Source: Cacajao melanocephalus
Taxonomy: Eukaryota > Chordata > Mammalia > Primates > Pitheciidae
Assembly: GCA_963573385.1 (NCBI GenBank)
Contig: CAUYLG010076815.1
Coordinates: forward strand, 29,972-93,971
Direction: 5' to 3'
DNA: 64,000 nt
This document shows, piece after piece, positions 25,220 to 37,312 of the stretch. Under the pieces are notes generated by a model, which made no database searches, was not told the origin of the DNA, and saw only the letters and a program-made list of their open reading frames with translations. The position numbers were made by a program, and so were the translations under genes. Within the stretch, counting starts at the first letter, position 1. Each line of letters starts with the position of its first letter.

Positions 25220-26956
25220 GTGAGCAGGTGGAACTCCTTGGGGTCCCTCGTGCTGTGCTGGGGGCTCTGCAGTGTTGTGGGGCTGAGGCCAGGCTCCGGG
25301 GCTGTGCTTCCCCAACCCAAGGGCCACAGCACAGATGGGATGCATTCAGGGAAAGGAGCCCCTGCCGTCCAAGGGGTGTCTCAGGGTCTGCAACACCCTG
25401 GTCTCCCACACCAGGCCCCAGTACACTTGTACTCTGGATTGTCTGACTCCCGTGAAGGCTACATCCAGCAGGAACACTTGACCCCTCCTACCCTCCCCCA
25501 GCAGCCCCGAAAAGGTGGGAACAGAGGCCTTTGGGAAGATGGCTGCCAGGGAGAAAGCTGCCCAGGCCAGGGGATGGTGTGGCCTGGTGTGGGGTGGCCC
25601 AGGGACACTTATGGCTGTGGGTCAGCTCCAGAGTGGGCTAAGTAATGGGGGCTAGCGGCATTCGTTCTGCATTCAGCCCCCATTTCTAAGAACATGCTGG
25701 GGCAGTGTGTGTCCCCCAGAGCCATCTGGTAACATCCATTCAGTGCCTGACAGCAGATGCTAAGTGGCTGCTTGTGAGCGTGATCCTCAGTGTACACACT
25801 GGTCCAGAGGCTGAGTCACGGAGGCGGGGCTGTCCAGCCAGGTCCTTGGGAGCCCCACATGGGGCTGTGGATCCTGGGGCTCCAGAAGCCCCTTGGGTCC
25901 TACAGATGTAGCTTCTGGTCATGAGGAAGGTGACTTTGCTGAAAGGCAGGCAGGAGCTGCGGCGTTTCCTGGAAGGCCCCCTCTGCTGGTCCCGGGCTCT
26001 GGATGGAAGGGCATTTGTGTCTGCATTTCTGAGGGAGCAAATGACTCTTCTCCTGGCCAGGCTCCCTCACCGCAGCCTGGGGTCCCGCCCAGACTCAGCA
26101 TAAACACATTCCTGAGCCGGGCCTTTGAGGCTGGGGAGTGTTGTTTTTGCCACTGATGCTTGGGCATTTGCCACCTCTTAATGGATGTCTTCCAGGCTTG
26201 GGGACAGCCCCCGAGCCCCACTGTTTGCTGCTCCAGAGTCTGCGGGAATTGGGCTGCTCCTCCATCTCCAGGGCCCTCTCAGTGTGGCGCCCCAGGCCCC
26301 ATCTCAGGAGCCCCAGGCCTGGTGGTTCCAGTCCACCCGGAACAGCCACCAACCCCAAGACACAGGGCAAGGCGTATGATCCCTTGAAGCCTGTTTTTCT
26401 CATTGTTATGTGGAGCTAGCAGCTCCTGCCCCTTCTCTCCTAAGAGGTTGAGTCACACCTAGGGTAAGGGTGCCTTGCCTTGGGAGCTGCAGAGAGGCTC
26501 TGGATGGTTAGTGCATTGACTCTGATTCCAGCCTGCCTGGGTTCAAAGCTCAGCTCTGACACTTATAAAATGTGTGACCTCGGACAGGTCTCTTAAGCCT
26601 TGTGAGCTCCTCATAAAATGAGGCTCATAACAGTATCTGCCTCATTGAGTTCTTAGGAGGATTCTGTGACTTATCCTTGTGACGCACTCCCAGGACTCAT
26701 CATGTGATGTTTACTTTTACCATGGTCACACTCCCTCCAGGGACTGTGAATAAGTTAACACTCTATAAATGTAAATATCCTATAAATGTAAGAACTGCCA
26801 TAGGACGCAGCTCTGAAGATCAGCCAGTGGAGGGCAGGGTTGGCCTGACCCCCACTCCTAACCCCAGTTGATGGGAGGCCTGGACTCCTCCATCTCCAGA
26901 TGGGGATGGCTCCTGCAGCCTCTACCTTCACTGTGCTGCTGTGGGGTCTTTTGCAG
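25220..26956 (+). other. FBLN1: FBLN1 intron 13
   Basis: GC-rich, Alu-free and mostly unique, with a MIR at 26490. The acceptor is gtcttttgcag. Confidence 0.88.
26490..26690 (+). mobile_element. MIR SINE fragment
   Basis: The phrases cctgggttcaaagctcagct, tgtgacctcggacaggtc and cataaaatgaggctcataac are a forward MIR. Confidence 0.75.
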
Positions 26957-27080
26957 ACATTGATGAGTGTGTGACCGGCACCCACAACTGCTCCATCAAC
27001 GAGACCTGCTTCAACATCCAGGGCGGCTTCCGCTGTCTGTCCTTTGAGTGCCCTGAGAACTACCGCCGCTCCGCAGACAC
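26957..27080 (+). CDS. FBLN1: FBLN1 exon 14: calcium-binding EGF module 9, last common exon
   Basis: The 124-nt exon encodes [12 protein letters not shown] to NYRRSAD plus two bases of Thr. Two sequons, N-C-S and N-E-T, match the human glycosylated Asn535 and Asn539. The module continues into the alternative exons. Acceptor ttttgcag, donor CAC|gtaagt. The exon ends in phase 2, unlike the exons before it. If the donor is not used, the next codons are ACG and TAA, which ends the protein at residue 566, equal to the human A form. Exon 15 (C) or exon 16 (D) otherwise completes Thr as ACC or ACG. Confidence 0.97.
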
Positions 27081-28456
27081 GTAAGTCCCTGGGCCGTGCC
27101 ATCGTCTGTCTTTGTTGGCCTTCCTGGTGGCCCAGCTCCTGGCTGGGTGGTTATGGGGCTATGACCTCAGTGTCCTCCCATGAGGGACTCAGGGCACTCA
27201 AAGATCACCGGCTCCCTGACCCTCAGGCCCCTAAATACCAGTGACGCTGGTCTCAGAAAGTCAAGGGAGTAACTGCAGATGAGGCTGGGATCTATAGTCA
27301 TGCTCTCAGGCCAGGGCTGTGCACAGAGCCAGGCAGAAGCCACAGCCCTCTTTTTTCCTAGGGTGGAGCCTTAGGCAAGCTCTCTGGGCCTCAGTTTCCT
27401 CATCTAACATACAGATGTCAGAACATGCTCTGACTCAGATGCCTAGGTAGCAATGTCTCCATGTCAGCCCAAAGCCAAGGAGTCCATGTGACTTGCTGGA
27501 CGTCATTACTAGGTGCCCACCTGAAAGCCAGAATGCATCCAGCCGGGTGACGGTGTGGGAACAGCATCAAAGATTCCAGATCCTAAACGTGGGGTTATGT
27601 GGCCCAAGTCTTTGTAAGCTCACCCACTCCTAGGCCATCACAGCGTCCATTTGAGACCATGGTTCCCGCTTCCTATCCCCCTGCCCCTAACTATATTCGG
27701 AAAGTCTCATCTAATTAGTGCCACTCTCAGTTGCTTCAGGAAAAGCTCCACACTGGGGCGGATCTCGGGACTGTGGACTTGTGACCTCCCTCAGCACTCT
27801 GAGTGCTCAACGCAGGCAGCCAGCTATTTTCCAGGCCTTGGGCTCTTGGCTAGCTCCCCGCACCACCTGAGGGTCAGTGGTAGTGTCCTCTGCTTGGCCT
27901 GAGGGGCAGCTGCTCATGGCATGGCAAGGCTTCTGGGTCACTGAGCAGCCCCATTGTCCCTGGCAGCCCTCCGTATTTTCTGGCATTGGGGCTGCTCGTT
28001 GGCTGGCCCAGCCGCTTCCCTAATCTGCTGTTTCCCAGCATGGGTTTCCTTCTGCTTGAAAACCCAACATCTTGCTTCCTTCTTGAGCTTGGGTTAGGAA
28101 AGAGCCGCCCCGAAACTGGGTTTGCAAGTTTGTAGCATCCTGAAGAGCTCATGGTTATGCAACAGCCTGGCAGGCAGTGACTGCTTCTCAGAGCCATTTA
28201 GAAAGTTCCATGGCCTCGGCTTGAGGCTGCGCAGCTGTTTGTCATTGTGAGTTCACTCTCTCCCCAGCCTTTGTCAGCGCCTGGGCTTGAGGGTTCCAAG
28301 AGGCTGGCTGTGGCTGTGTCCTCAATTTCTAACTTGCACACGGTCAGGAAACCACCTTTCATGGGCGGGTTGGCCATGTGTGCTGAGGTCATGGCTGAAA
28401 TCGGCAGAACCCAGCTTCCACCCCTCATGTTAGCTGTGGAAGCCTCTGCCACTCTC

Positions 28457-28590
28457 AGTGCTGGAGAAGGTCATTTCTTCTTGGACCTACTGTGTGCAGG
28501 CAACTGAGTAGACAGTGAACCCTAAGTGCCGGAGAAGGTCATTTCTTCTTGGACCTACTGTGTGCAGGCACCTGGATTGACAGTGAGCCT
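28457..28590. repeat. 68-bp tandem duplication
   Basis: The run ggagaaggtcatttcttctt occurs at 28463 and 28531, followed in both copies by ggacctactgtgtgcaggca. Confidence 0.92.
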
Positions 28591-30423
28591 TTGTCCCTGC
28601 ACTGGCTTGGCCTTTGGAGTGTGTGCTAAGAGGGAGGAGGGCCCCCCACCTGGCTGGGCATGAGGGTGGGCAGGGGGCTGCCTGGAGTGGGCCACGCCTG
28701 TGTGAAGGTGGAAGGAGTGAGTTAGGCAGAGGGGGCTGGAGTCTGCACAGGTGTGCAGTGAAATGGGGTGTTCAGCCTGAAACCTGGGCCCTGCATGCTG
28801 TGCATTGAGGGCCTGACCTGCTGGGCACCTGGCTTGTCCCAGCCCTTGGACTTCCGCGGCTGATAGCAAGGAGGGGCCACCCCCTCTCAGCACTGCTAAC
28901 CCCTCAGACTGGAGTTTTGTATTTTACAGCGCCTTTTCCTGCTCACCAAAATCCAAGCTGCTTAAAGGGTTTTTTCATCTAACCTTCAGAAAGCAATTTT
29001 AAAAATCTAAAATAGCCATGTTTAGGAGGGACCCGTGGCCAGCGCTTCTGTGGTTAACAACTCAGCAAGAACGGCTCACTCGGGAGCCTTGACAGACAGG
29101 ACTGCAGAGTCGGCTTCTGTGGCTTTTTCTCTCTCTCTCCACTCACACCGCTTCTATCTAGGGAGCGTACCAGCGGCCAAGGGCTGGTAACTGGAGCATG
29201 ACCCAGGAAACTGGGCCGCAAACCACAGGGCTCGGCCTTGTGGACAGGACCAGTCGGCCACGGTCCTACCCGCAGGAGGAAGTGTGCAAAGCTGTCCCAC
29301 AGCCTTTGCTGGGACTGGACACACCCTCTGTATCCCCTCAGTGGGGCTGGCCCCTGATGACCTGTAGTCTGGAAAGCTGGAGCAAACCCAGGTGGCCTTG
29401 GTGGCTGCTTCCCGGGGATGGGACACGAGCAAACAGCCGTGGGCCTGAGGGTGTAACACGGTGGATGGTGGTGGAGACAGAGCCGTTGAGGGACCTCCTC
29501 TCTTGGCCGGTTCCTGGGGCTTGTCTCCAGGATAATGAGCATGTGACAGTCAGGAAAATGCCAGCAGGGCTGTCCCCAAGCACCTGGGGTGGCCGGGATG
29601 GCAGTGACTCCCGGGAGGAGGATGTGGGCCTTGAGGGCCATTTTTCTCTGGTGTGTGGCGGCTTAGGATCGTTTTCATAGAGCTTGGGGTGTCAGGGTCA
29701 CATGTGTTGAACTGGCAAGTTGGAGCACATTGTCCTCTAACGTGTGACATGGCCCGGGCTGCATGGCCTGATGAGGGGACATGTCTGGGAACCAGGTGCC
29801 TGTGGTCCTGGGAGCCAGGCCCTGCATGCCAGGCAGGGACAAGGTAGGCTTATCTGTGCCCTGCTCTGTAATAGATTCAGTGATGACAGCCTGTCCCTGA
29901 CCTACACACACTGGCTAAAAGGGATTTTTACGCTATTCCCAGTCTGACAGGCAGTTTGCCAGATAGAGTAGTTACGATTTCTGGTGTTTTAATAAGTTTG
30001 AATAGAGCAAAGTGGGATAATTGAAGCCAGGACTTACCAGGAAAATCAAGGACGTGTTTATTTGTGCATTAGTCATTTGCTAAGCACATAGCGGGTGTTG
30101 AGCCCTGTGCTGGGGCCAGAGAGCCCCAGGCCGTGCCCTTTGTTGAGAAAGAGCCAGCCCAGAAACTCTTGGTGCAGAGAAGGTTTTGGGGTGCCCTGAG
30201 GAATGACTGTGGGGTCGGATGTGGAGCCTCCAGGCGGAGTGACGGGCTCGCTGTGTGTGATGAGCAGAAGAGCTGCACCAGAACATCACACACACCTCAG
30301 GCTGCTTTCCTCCACGCGTGCTGGGTGAATGCTTCCCTTTGGCAAAACAAAACCCCAGCGCCCTGGTCAGTACCGGCCATGCTGGGGGAAGCGGGGAAGC
30401 GGAAATCCCACCAGGGCGACTCT

Positions 30424-30438
30424 AGCGCCACCTGCCGA
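30424..30438 (-). promoter_or_regulatory. Candidate CTCF-binding site
   Basis: On the reverse strand, TCGGCAGGTGGCGCT matches 13 of 15 positions of the CTCF core consensus by eye. It sits just upstream of a TG repeat. Binding is not established. Confidence 0.35.
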
Positions 30439-30470
30439 CCAGCCCCCTCCAGGCCGGTCCTGAAGCTGCT

Positions 30471-30527
30471 GGTGTGTGCGTGTGTGCGTGTGTGTGTGTG
30501 TGTGCGTGCGTGTGTGTGTGTGTGTGT
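30471..30527. repeat. (TG)n / (TGCG) simple repeat
   Basis: Alternating purine-pyrimidine tract of TG with several CG steps, a sequence type that can adopt Z-DNA. Confidence 0.95.
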
Positions 30528-31305
30528 AAAAGCTTTGACATAAGACAGGCTGACTTTGAAAGCTATGCCTGCTGCTTACTACACACCACGGAGCCATGAA
30601 CAAGTTCTGTGTCCTCACTGGCATTTGTCTTCCTGCCTGTAGAGCGGCAGGACGATGGGAGAGTGGTGGGAGGCAGCGGAAGGAAAGCCTGTGGCGCGTG
30701 ATCTGCTCCCTGCTCCCAGATGCACAGTTCATGGGTCCCCTGCACTACCCTGTTCACTGCCACCTTGGTCGCTGCTCCTCAGAGGCCCTCCTGGGGGAGA
30801 GCTCTCAGATCACCTGGAGCACTGGGCGTCTCTGGGGCAGGCTGCCACAAGCAGCACCCGTGCCTACCTTCTTTCCTGCCTCTGCTTTGGGCCCCTCCCA
30901 GGCAGGACATCCCCTTTCAATGCCCCTGACTCCCAGGCCAGTCCTTTCTAAGCGTTTGGCATGGTCACTAGCCAAGTAAATGCAAGACCTCTTGTCCCGA
31001 CAAACCTGGAAAGAGGAGGCAAAAGGAGACCCTGCTCACAATAAATGTCAAATGTCAAGGAAGTCCACATAACCAGCATGAGACATGGAAACTTAAAAAG
31101 CCAAAAGGGAGACTGATGGAAGGCCAGGACGAGAGGATGCTCCTTCCTGGAGCACCCAGACACAGCCCAGAGGGTGCGACTTCCTAGAGCGTCTGGGCCA
31201 GGTCCTCTGGGGCTCCACGCCTGGGCCCTGCTTCCTAAGGACGCCGCCTTCAGAGTGCAATGGGCCAGGAGTTCAGGACACAGGAGATGACACCTGTTCC
31301 ATCTT

Positions 31306-31441
31306 GTGACAAGAAGTTAGAACTTGTTGCTATCCTGTAGCAGGAAGATAATGCCTATCTCCTTCCTGTCACAGGAAGTTAGAATCTGTGACAGGAAGTT
31401 GGAATCTGTAACAGGAAGTTGGAATCTGTGCTCATCCTGTA
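31306..31441. repeat. Degenerate leading part of the minisatellite
   Basis: Units built on caggaagtt occur at 31372, 31392 and 31412 with a 20-base spacing, and as a worn unit near 31341. They lead into the regular 32-bp array. Confidence 0.8.
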
Positions 31442-31647
31442 CAGGAAGTTAGGAACCATCCCTGTCTCCACTGCAGGAAGTTAGGACCCATCCCCGTCTC
31501 CACCACAGGAGGTTGGGACCCATCCCCGTCTCCACTGCAGGAAGTTGGGACCCATCTCCGTCTCCACCACAGGAGGTTGGGACCCGTCCCCGTCTCCACT
31601 GCAGGAAGTTGGGACCCATCTCTGTCTCTACCACAGGAAGTTCAGAC
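31442..31647. repeat. 32-bp minisatellite, left block
   Basis: caggaagtt or caggaggtt starts at 31442, 31474, 31506, 31538, 31570, 31602 and 31634, an exact 32-base period. From 31474 on, units alternate between ctgcagga and ccacagga starts, giving a 64-bp dimer. Confidence 0.95.
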
Positions 31648-32097
31648 TAGTCAGGGTTCTCTAGAGGGATAGAACTAATGGAATACGTATATATTCCATG
31701 ATATGTATAAAGCGGAGTTTATTAAGTATTGACTTATATGATCACAAGGTCCCACCACAGACCATCTGCAGGCTGAGGAGCAAGGACAGCCCGTCCAAGT
31801 CCCAAAACCGAAGAACGTGGAGTCCGCTGTTCAAGGGCAGGAAGCATCCAGCACAGGAGAAAGATGGAGGCTGGGAGGCGAGGCCAGTCTCTCTTTTCAC
31901 ATTTTTCTGCCTGCTTATACGCTAGCTGTACTGGCAACTGATTCGTGGTGCCCACCCAGATGAAGGGTGGGTCTGTGTTTCTCAGCCCATGGACTCAAAT
32001 GTGGCTCTCCTTTGGCAGCACCCTCACAGACATACCCAGGATCAATACTTCGTATCCTTCAGTCCAATCAAGTTGACACTCAATATTAACCATCACA
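31648..32097 (-). mobile_element. Solo LTR of an ERVL-type element (MLT2-like)
   Basis: The copy begins tagtcagggttctctagagg and ends attaaccatcaca. Between these the order of phrases is that of a reverse MLT2-family LTR. The bases agac flank it on both sides (31644 and 32098), consistent with a worn target duplication. No internal retroviral sequence is present. The family name is from memory. Confidence 0.8.
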
Positions 32098-32187
32098 AGA
32101 CCCGTCCCTGTGTCCACCCAGGAAGTTAGGACCTGCTTCTGTTTCTATCACAGGAAGTTGGGGTCTGTCCCCGTTTCCATTCCAAGC
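32098..32187. repeat. 32-bp minisatellite, right block
   Basis: After the LTR the unit resumes: caggaagtt lies at 32119 and 32151, again 32 bases apart. Confidence 0.9.
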
Positions 32188-32870
32188 CCTGAACTGGCTC
32201 TGTGGAATAGGTGGGGTCCTGGGCCCGGAACATAAGGCCTAGTGATGGAATGGGGAGCCCACCTCACTGCCTGAGCAGAGATATGGCTCCCTCCCTCACT
32301 CTGTGATCTTGGGAAGTAGGAAGCCTACATTCTCTGTGAGCCTCAGTGTCTGCATGAGAAAAATGGCACCGAAGCCACTGTCATGGTGTGGTGACAGTGA
32401 TCACACTAGCGAGTGCATGATGAGGAGTAGCTGGGCACTTGGTAGACAGCCCCGATTGCTAGTGGCAGAGACAGTCACGGGTCATCTCCGAGATCCACCC
32501 AGGAGCCCTATGGAGCCCTGGCCACCATCTGGGCGAGGGCCTGGGAAGGGCAGGGTGTGCCTGTGGAGTGCCCCTGGGGTGGAACTCTGCCAGTGAGGAG
32601 GGGACGTACCTCACTCCGGGCACAGCCCTTGGCCCTGGGCCACCCAGCACCCCAGAGGGTGTTGGAAGAGGCTAGTGCCTGAGTCAGCAGCCTGGAGGTC
32701 CACGTCGCCTCCCGCAGGTGAGTGAGGGGCATCCTGCGTGTTGGCTGAATCGGCCAGAGGGGCGGCGGGAGGCCCTGCCTGCCAGCCCCGCATCCCTGCG
32801 CTCTGCCGTTTCTCCGCTTGCTGGACCGGGCCTAATCCTCTTCTTGTCTCTCTGCCCACTTTTCTTGCAG

Positions 32871-33225
32871 CCGCTGTGAGCGCTTGCCTTGCCATGAGAA
32901 TCGGGAGTGCTCCAAGCTGCCTCTGAGAATAACCTACTACCACCTCTCTTTCCCCACCAACATCCAAGTGCCCGCGGCGGTTTTCCGCATGGGCCCCTCC
33001 AGTGCTGTCCCCGGGGACAGCATGCAGCTGGCCATCACCGGCGGCAATGAGGAGGGCTTTTTCACCACCCAGAAGGTGAGCCCCCACAGCGGGCTGGTGG
33101 CCCTCACCAAGCCCATCCCCGAGCCCAGGGACTTGTTCCTGACCGTCAAGATGGATCTCTATCGCCACGGCACCGTCAGCTCCTTTGTGGCCAAGTTTTT
33201 CATCTTTGTGTTTGCAGAGCTCTGA
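32871..33225 (+). CDS. FBLN1: FBLN1 exon 15: C-terminal module of isoform C
   Basis: The coding part is one base completing Thr, then 117 codons from RCERLPCHENREC to FIFVFAEL and TGA. It completes EGF module 9 and gives the C-type fibulin module, a beta-rich globular domain that in the family mediates matrix and nidogen binding. Acceptor ttttcttgcag is strong. The total of 683 residues equals human isoform C. Changes from human as I recall include VPAAV for APAVV and MDLYRHG for MDLSRHG. Confidence 0.97.
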
Positions 33226-33308
33226 GCACTCGCTTCGCGGGGTCTCCTTCCTGTCGCTTTCCTAACCCTGCCCTCCGAGGCCATAATAAAGTCTCAGCAA
33301 GCGTCCCA
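33226..33308 (+). other. FBLN1: 3' UTR of the C transcript
   Basis: A very short 3' UTR of about 80 bases follows the C stop codon. The cleavage point is estimated from the AATAAA at 33285 and the GT-rich stretch after about 33310. Confidence 0.75.
33285..33290 (+). terminator. FBLN1: Poly(A) signal of isoform C
   Basis: A canonical AATAAA lies 60 bases after the stop codon, followed by tttatttggcatggttggga-type GT-rich text that can serve as the downstream element. Confidence 0.88.
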
Positions 33309-33589
33309 CACCGTGAGCCTCGCGTGCCTTGGTTTTATTTGGCATGGTTGGGAGTCTGTGCCACTTGTTACCTGGGGGTGAGCCAGGCACTGGCGCCACC
33401 CCCTGGTACCCCCGAGGGCTGACTGAGGAGCACTCCCCATTAGCGGTGTGTGCTCGGGGGTCTTTGTTCACAGAGCCCCCTGTCTGTACCGACAGGGAGG
33501 CCGTGCTGGGCACACCATTTCAGAGGTGTTAATTTGTCTTCACTTTGTGTTGAACCCAAAGAATAAAGGTGCTGGTGGAGAAGGGCCCT

Positions 33590-33655
33590 GTCGTTTTACC
33601 AATGCAGAAACCGAGGCCCAGAGAGAAGGGGAAGGGTTGGCCAAGGTTGCATGGC
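33590..33655 (-). mobile_element. MIR-like fragment
   Basis: The phrases ccaatgcagaaaccgaggcc and ttggccaaggttgcatgg read like a reverse MIR core. Confidence 0.5.
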
Positions 33656-33944
33656 CTGTGTGGCCACGCCAGGTCGAGGAAGCAGGTCTGCTGGCCCCTG
33701 CCTGGTTCTTTGCTGTGTCCCCGGAGGTGAGCATTTCACTAAGACAAGAAGGCTGTCTCCTAAGATTCAAGCCTGGGCTCTGTTTGTCTGGATGAGAAGC
33801 CCAAATCTGGGACGCAGAAGCCCGGATGTGGCTACAGCTCCCAGGATACAGCTCCGGCCTCGGTGAAGTCGTTTGCCCCCGCCGAGGCTCCTGGCCTTTT
33901 GCCAGGGAGAAGCAAAGGACCACATAATACACGTGGTGCCCACA

Positions 33945-34055
33945 GGACCCTACACAGGCCTTACACTAGTCCTGCCAGGCAGGTGGTCATCCTTGTGAAG
34001 ACTCAGAGGGCAAGTGATTCGCCCAAGATCACACAGCTGGTATCGAAGCCCTGCT
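33945..34055 (-). mobile_element. MIR-like fragment
   Basis: The phrases gcaagtgattcgcccaagat and cacacagctggtatcgaa are typical of a reverse MIR. Confidence 0.6.
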
Positions 34056-34189
34056 TTACTGACTCCGCGGCTCTGGCTGTTGCATTCTGCCACAATCCCT
34101 TTACTAAGGGCCTCAACCATCTGCCTCCCTCCAGCTCCTGCACCCAAGCTAGTCAGCTCTCCCCTCTGCTGTTCCCAGCATCCTTTCAC

Positions 34190-34740
34190 CTCCCCTACAG
34201 CTCATTCTTTGCTTAGCAGCTGGAACGATCTTGCAGCCTCTGCCTAAAACCTTTCCTGGCTTCCTTCGCGTTTGATGGAAGGAAGGTTAAGGCCTCCAGA
34301 TGTCAAGATGTCCGAAGGCCATGCGTAACTTAGACCTTGCTTGCAATCTCCAGCCTGGCCTCACTTGTTCTGCCCTTGCCCACTTCCCTTGAGCTGCGTG
34401 GCAAGCTCTGCCGCCTCGGGCCCCTCCCACAGGCTTTGCACCCTTGGCCTGAATGTTGCTTATACTCCAGCTCATGTGCCTTCCCCAGAGAGGCCTTCCC
34501 TGCCATCCCTGGCTTCTGTTTTCTCTCCGTCTTTCTTATGACACCTTTCCTTCGTGGTGCTTGCAACAGGCTGTGGTTCCTGTTGGCTTGTGTTTCACAT
34601 TTGTCTTCCCCACCTTCCAGAAGGCTCTGTGAAAGCAGGGACCAGGTCCGTCTGATTCAGTGCGGTATTCCCAGCTCCTGGCAAGACATCTCGCATGCAG
34701 AAGGTGTTCTGTCAATGTCTGTTCAGGGAACCATGACTCT
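34190..34740 (+). mobile_element. L2 LINE 3' fragment
   Basis: The order of phrases (aaacctttcctggcttcc, agagaggccttccctgcc, gaaagcagggaccaggtc) resembles the 3' end of L2. Confidence 0.6.
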
Positions 34741-35044
34741 GCCAGTTCTGGCTTCTGTCACTAGCATTTCTGTGGCTGTGACACTGTGGTGACACAGTCT
34801 CCAGGCAGAAATCCAAACTGGGGAGGCAGAACACCCCAGTGGGGTCAAGTAAAGACAACTGAAGGGGCCTAAGGTTCTAACTGCACTCCATGTAAGCAGG
34901 GTTTAGGGGATGCCCACTTTGATGCCTAGTGGAGAGGATGGACCTGGACGTACAATCAGTCCCACGCCTCGTGCTGAGACAGCCATCAGTGTGCCACGGG
35001 AGCACAAGCCCTTTTCCCCATGGCCCTCTCCATTTTGTCTCCCG

Positions 35045-35610
35045 GCCCTCTCTCTGATCATGACTGGTCTGCACCGGCCTCAAGTCTCCCCTATTCTAGT
35101 GGCTTCTCCAAGCTGTAGCCCAAGAGTCTCTGAAGGACCAGTCTGGTTACGATGGTCTCATCTTCCTTAGAACCTTCCATGGTTGTCTATTCCTAGCAGA
35201 TGAAGCATAGCCTCCTTGGCATGGCATTGGGGGTCCGCCTGATCTGGCCTCTCCCACCCTCTGAGCTGCGCCTGCCCCACTCCAGCTCATCTGTGTGCTT
35301 GTGCTCTGGCCCCACGGGGTGGCTAGCCCTTCCCTGAACCTGCCTTCTTGTGGCCTTGGCATGTGCCATGCTGTCCCCCTGCAAACTGCCATTCTCCTTG
35401 CAGACTTGGCTCAGAAGCCACCTCCTCAGGGCAGTGAGTCTGAGCTCCCCTGGCCCCAGGCTCCTCTGTCAGGGCACTTACCCCATTGTGTTGTGGCTGT
35501 TTTTTTAACACCTCCACTAGATCGGCTCTTTGAAGGCAGGGATCGTGTCTGGTTAATTTCTGTATTCTTTGCAACTTTGCAATGTTTGGCCTGAAGAAGG
35601 AGCCGAGTAA
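35045..35610 (+). mobile_element. L2 LINE 3' fragment
   Basis: A second L2-like copy, with ccttccatggttgtctattc, ctttgaaggcagggatcgtg and tttggcctgaagaaggagcc in order. Confidence 0.6.
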
Positions 35611-35625
35611 ACATCTGAATTAACA

Positions 35626-35704
35626 TGTGGGTGGATGGGTGGATGGACAGAGGATGGAGGGTCGGACAGATGGATGGATGGATGGATGGATGGATGGATG
35701 GATA
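35626..35704. repeat. (GGAT)n simple repeat
   Basis: A run of ggat units, pure over its second half. Confidence 0.93.
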
Positions 35705-35740
35705 GCATTTTTAAGGCTTAGTTCAAATATCATCTCCTCA

Positions 35741-36349
<609 letters not shown>

Positions 36350-36389
36350 TCATGCTGCTGAGAGACTAGACTGTATAGAAAAAGCAAAA

Positions 36390-36560
36390 TAAGAGCAGGA
36401 GGCTGAATTTCCTTCTTGCCATTTACTAGTCCTGTGACCTTGGATACGTTGTCAGCCTCTCAGAGCCTCAACGCTCACCTCATGATTGATTTTGAAGACG
36501 GCATGAAACAATGCCCCAGGCAGCGCCTGATACAGAGTAGGCACTCCGTATGTGTGAGTG
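36390..36560 (+). mobile_element. MIR SINE fragment
   Basis: The phrases gtcctgtgaccttggatac and agcgcctgatacagagtagg follow a forward MIR. Confidence 0.6.
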
Positions 36561-36927
36561 TTGGTTTCTTCATTCACTGGAAGGTAACTCAGTGTTCGTG
36601 TGGTTCTTCATTGAAATGGGGATGAGATTCAGAGAGTCTGGATGGATCCAAGGTCATATGTGGAGCTGACATCACTTTTGAGTCCTAGACCTGTGCTTTC
36701 CTGGCTGTGTCACTAGTAAATCAAGTTCCCAAGGAGAAAAGACAGTAATAAGAGTGATTTTTGTTGTAATAATAACAACTCGAACAGGTAACACATCGAG
36801 TGCTGACCGTAAGACACGTGCTGTTCCAAGCACGTAACTCGCTTACTCTTCACTGCATCCTAGTGAGGCCAGCTGTTAATATCCCCATTCCACAATGAGG
36901 ACAGGGAGGCACAGAGGTGACGAAACG

Positions 36928-37192
36928 CCAGGCACGGTGGCTCACACCTGTAGTCCCAGCACTGAGGGAGGCCGAGGAGGGCAGATCACCTGAGGTCCGG
37001 AGTTCGAGACCAGCCTGACCAACATGGAGAAACCCCATCTCTACTAAAAATACAAAATTAGCCAGGCGTGGTGGTGCATGCCTGTAATCCCAGCTACTCA
37101 GGAGGCTGAGGCAGGAGAATCGCTTGAATCTGGGGGGGTAGGTTGTGGTGAGCTGAGATTGCACCATTGCACTCCAGCCTGGGCAAAAACTC

Positions 37193-37196
<4 letters not shown>
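36928..37196 (+). mobile_element. Alu SINE
   Basis: Full-length forward Alu whose A-tail has been replaced by a GA microsatellite. Confidence 0.92.
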
Positions 37197-37229
<33 letters not shown>

Positions 37230-37259
37230 GTGAAAGAACTTGCCCAAAGTTCCACAGTG

Positions 37260-37312
<53 letters not shown>

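Larger units (their letters stand above)
27081..32870 (+). other. FBLN1: FBLN1 intron 14 (upstream of the C exon)
   Basis: This intron has no Alu at all over 5.8 kb. It is GC-rich and mostly unique and contains a 68-bp tandem duplication, a TG repeat, a CTCF-like motif, a 32-bp minisatellite and an ERVL-type LTR. A separate exon for the known B form was not recognised. No clear AATAAA was seen just after exon 14 that would end the A form. Confidence 0.85.

Noticed and set aside
29054..29680. Overlapping open frames of 160-195 codons on both strands
   Set aside because: They are long only because of high GC content, with no splice structure, domain or start context to support either.
31442..32187. 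Evenly spaced repeats resembling a CRISPR array
   Set aside because: The 32-base period is filled by the repeat unit itself, there are no distinct spacers, and the genome is mammalian.
27081..32870. An exon for the fibulin-1 B form
   Set aside because: I could not identify a frame with acceptor and poly(A) signal that I could defend, and I do not recall the B tail well enough to search by eye.
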